Assembly: GCA_031771865.1 (NCBI GenBank)
Contig: JASISA010000010.1
Span: 682,001 to 746,000, forward strand
From: Nothophaeocryptopus gaeumannii
Lineage: Eukaryota > Ascomycota > Dothideomycetes > Mycosphaerellales > Mycosphaerellaceae
Reading direction: 5' to 3'
Length of the DNA: 64,000 nucleotides
Shown here: in pieces, positions 61,252 to 64,000 of the stretch
Position numbering within the stretch: the stretch's first letter is position 1
Layout of the letters: the number at the start of each line of letters is the position of its first letter
Program-made: the position numbers and the translations under genes
Notes under the pieces: generated by a model
What the model was told of the DNA's origin: nothing
The model's input: the letters and a program-made list of their open reading frames with translations, nothing else
The model's database searches: none

Positions 61252-64000
61252 ATTAGTTGAAGTCTGGAAGAACGCAAGCGAGAAGAATGCAGCACAGCAG
61301 TGGTGGTACTATGAATGGAGCAGCGTCGGCAGTTATAGTCATACAGTCACTTTGCATATCCGATCGAATAGCGTCCCCGTCGACGTATCGAACAGCGTGA
61401 ATTCCAATCGACCCAGGAATAATAGGGCACTTGCAAGGCTTTGGCCCACATTTCTCGCGGTGTTTGCAGGGGTTTAAGGGTAGTTTACAGGGAAATTTAC
61501 GCTCACCTTTCCTTTCAAGGTAGGAGACAAGGTGCGGGAGCGCTATTCGAACGGATGTGCGAGGCGACTAGTTGAAACGTGAGCCCTGGACACTAATCAA
61601 ATACCAGCGATAGAGTTGCGGCTGGAAGGGAACTGCAGGTGATTGGAATCTTGCGATATTCAATATCCCCGTCGATGAGCGCTCGCAGGCCTGCGGCTGC
61701 TCCTGCCGTTTGTAGCAATGCAAGAACGTGTCGTACAGGACAGATGGACCCATGACCGCAATCGTACATTGTGGATACGAATTGTCGATCAATTTTTTTC
61801 TGGAGAAGACGCTGTTTCCTCAGGATCCTGGTGTGACAAGCCAGTCGCGACGATTCGCCCGTGTCTGGGCTCATCCAGCTCCTTGTGCAACCCAATAATA
61901 GGCCGAAGCAACATCTTGCTTGCATGCGAACCGTGAAATGTCTCTGGACGCAACTTGCGTGCGGTCGCAATTCAAGGGCACGTGCTGCATGAGTGCCGGC
62001 TTGAAACAGCAAGCTTCGTGTTGCAAAGTAGAAGTAAGTGGACGATGTCGAGCGCGCGTGACTTCATCTGTGGCCCGGTGGGCGCGGGAAGTGATGGATC
62101 CAATGTCGCTCTTAAGCGAGCTGTCGGCGATTGCTGAAGCGCATCCCAGCATTGCGCATCAAAATCTTCTGGTTCAGATGCCGCCTACGATGGAGATGGA
62201 TGAGTGATGGCGGTGTTGGAGTTGGAGGGGCGCGTATTCGTAGAGCCCGCCAGACCCCGCTTCTTTGTACTGAAGTATGATCTTGTCAGCAGCTGAGGTG
62301 GTTTGCAGGCCGTGAGATGCGTATGTAGAGAGATCAGAAAGTCATGGTAGTCAGGTGGGAAGACGGACGACAGATCATGGGACGGGGTGAGCATACAGTA
62401 AGGCTATTTGAGGTGAATTGAATGTTGCTGGCTTGCTCCTGCTTCGGGCACCGAAGCGGCGGACAATCGAGGGATGGGATGGAGCCGGAGTCTTGGCGAG
62501 GAATATTATTGGCGTAGTACTAGTGAGGAGCCTCGACGCTTGCGAATGAAGTACAAGACAAGCCTGGTTGATGACGGCGAACTCTCGCAATTTTGACTCA
62601 TTAATCTTCAAACTTCGTTAGGGATTTGATGGATGGTCCAGCTCTGCTTTGCATATTCCAGTTAAAGTCTGAGGAGATATTGACGCGTTCAAAAACGCGA
62701 AAGTACCACGCCGGCCTCACGCGTAAAGTGTCAACTAGTTGACCCATGTGGAGACTGCATGTGCTGTACCGTCAAGAGCACAGTTGACGCTCTACAAACT
62801 ACTTGCCACGTTCGAGTGAAAACCACTTCCACACGCTGGTCGAGCTTGAGTTGTCACCAAGTCCGTCAGGATCACCCTGTTTGCACGGCATCTTCTCCCG
62901 TTCTCAGCCTCACTCACACAATCTGAACGATTCAGAGCGCAGTTCTCGGTCGTTGTACTACTTCAATACTCTGCTCTCTCAGCCACATCAGTGGTAACCG
63001 AATGACCCAAGGCGCAGACATCGGTTGATATGCTCTCTTGAGAAGCGAGCGATGTGCGAGGTCACTGCGTCGAAGAGCCTCAGATTCGACCAAATACACC
63101 AAAATTCTTCTGATTCTGATAACCTGATGAATTTTCTTCCGCTACGCTTCAGAGATGGTACTCTCTACAGCGTAATCGGCTGTGCTTTACCACACCAATC
63201 GTATGAGCGGTGCTCGACTTCACTGCATTCAAAGACACTCAACGCCAATAAGTCCACCTCGATCCGTCTCGGACTGGCGACGTGACCAGCCTCTCTCGAT
63301 TGAAGACACGGCTATCAGACTGTTCATGGCCCAATTGAAGGTCGACACGTTACCTCAAGGATCGGAGCGAGTCCCAAACTTCCAACCTCGAGAAACTTCA
63401 AATTCGGTGCGGTTGTATGCACATATCTATGCCACAGTTCCGAGTTACACTCCATGCGTAACCTGAGGTGGACTGGTGGACTATACTGCTTGCAAAACTC
63501 GTTTGATGCCATGATCTGGACGGCTCGTCAGCGTTGCTGCTCATAGAAGGTGGACTTCGTGGTCATCGACATGGCGCATATTTCTACATACCGCAGTAAG
63601 TCCGCTTAAGACGTACTGATTCAGAGACAATTCAGTCGCTCTCTGAGGTTTGCAGCAACCGAACAACTTAAAACGCAGTCACAGGTTCGTTCACCGTGTC
63701 AAGAGGTGAAGTGGCTTCCGAATTATCCACCCCGTGGTCAAGGCCCACTCGCAAATGATGATCTCAAAGTGCTTTAACAGCAACACGCAGCATGCTGGAG
63801 CGGTCTTCCAACGATTGGCCAAATCATTCCAATCAATCGCGCATGACCTGCTATCACTCGCCTCTGTCCAGACGACACTCCTGAGTCGTCGGAGAATGGC
63901 GACACCAATGAGAATACACTCGAAGTGCGGAAGGGTAGCGCGCTCGACATCCAATCTCATGGTGTGTATGTCCTCGCACCCTGCTTTCGACGCATTTCCA
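61252..64000. other. Right flank, 2.7 kb without supported gene
   Basis: The first few hundred bases are the promoter of the multicopper oxidase. The rest has only short open frames. The longest ATG-started candidate near the edge, minus strand 63691-63960 (89 codons, MRLDVERATLPHFECIL), has no recognisable family. No repeat or RNA gene identified. Confidence 0.45.

Noticed and set aside
61593..62012. 139-codon minus-strand frame upstream of the multicopper oxidase
   Set aside because: No domain, signal peptide or conserved-looking segment; overlapping frames of similar length exist on the other strand.
63691..63960. 89-codon minus-strand frame at the right edge
   Set aside because: Has an ATG but no recognisable motif, and its length is within chance expectation for this base composition.

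Overview
The window is nuclear DNA of a filamentous ascomycete, most likely a Dothideomycete related to the Mycosphaerellales/Capnodiales. The genes are spaced eukaryotic units, mostly with short (46-80 nt) GT-AG introns carrying fungal branch sites (CTGAC/CTAAC-like). The gene set is typical Pezizomycotina: UsgS-like membrane protein, Inp1, 2EXR/F-box-like proteins, a HET fragment, an APH-like kinase, and secreted GH131, GH43, GH20 and multicopper oxidase. The lineage is inferred from protein character only; no search was run.

Layout. 0.8-4.3 kb: Ubp14/USP5-type deubiquitinase and a small hypothetical protein. 4.7-6.0 kb: a strongly decayed tandem repeat. 6.0-7.9 kb: two divergent F-box-like paralogs. 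8-9.7 kb: secreted glycoside hydrolase. 11.9-14 kb: M20 carboxypeptidase (three exons). 14.6-17.9 kb: single-pass membrane protein, a RED/IK splicing factor and an unresolved exon. 18.2-22.8 kb: GH43 and GH20 secreted enzymes. 22.8-25.3 kb: decayed DNA with a possible inverted-repeat element. 25.3-26.9 kb: five-exon formamidase/acetamidase with a 19-nt microexon. 27.3-31.2 kb: UsgS-like membrane protein divergent from Inp1. 31.7-35.4 kb: hypothetical protein, a degenerate RNase III-fold protein and a Zn2Cys6 regulator. 36.4-38.8 kb: Rad54. 39.8-41.2 kb: two damaged 2EXR-like paralogs. 41.6-42.5 kb: RBR E3 ligase. 43.9-46.4 kb: GH131 with a frameshifted tail, and a coiled-coil protein.

47-54.3 kb looks like an accessory block. 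It holds an APH-like kinase, a DUF6914-like gene broken by one in-frame TGA, a 5'-truncated HET gene, and a head-to-tail array of five paralogs of a small protein family I do not recognise (three look intact, one is truncated by a stop, one is dead). The array is the best candidate here for something undescribed. The rest of the window is housekeeping again: TAF12, Aip1 and a secreted multicopper oxidase, ending in 2.7 kb without a supported gene.

The working genes cover conserved nuclear and cytosolic functions (ubiquitin recycling, splicing, recombination repair, transcription initiation, actin turnover, peroxisome inheritance) plus a secreted set suited to plant or fungal wall polymers (GH43, GH20, GH131, the GH2-like enzyme, MCO). 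No secondary-metabolite cluster is visible although one AflR-like regulator is present. Several genes carry single-base lesions that show ongoing gene decay or, alternatively, assembly errors.
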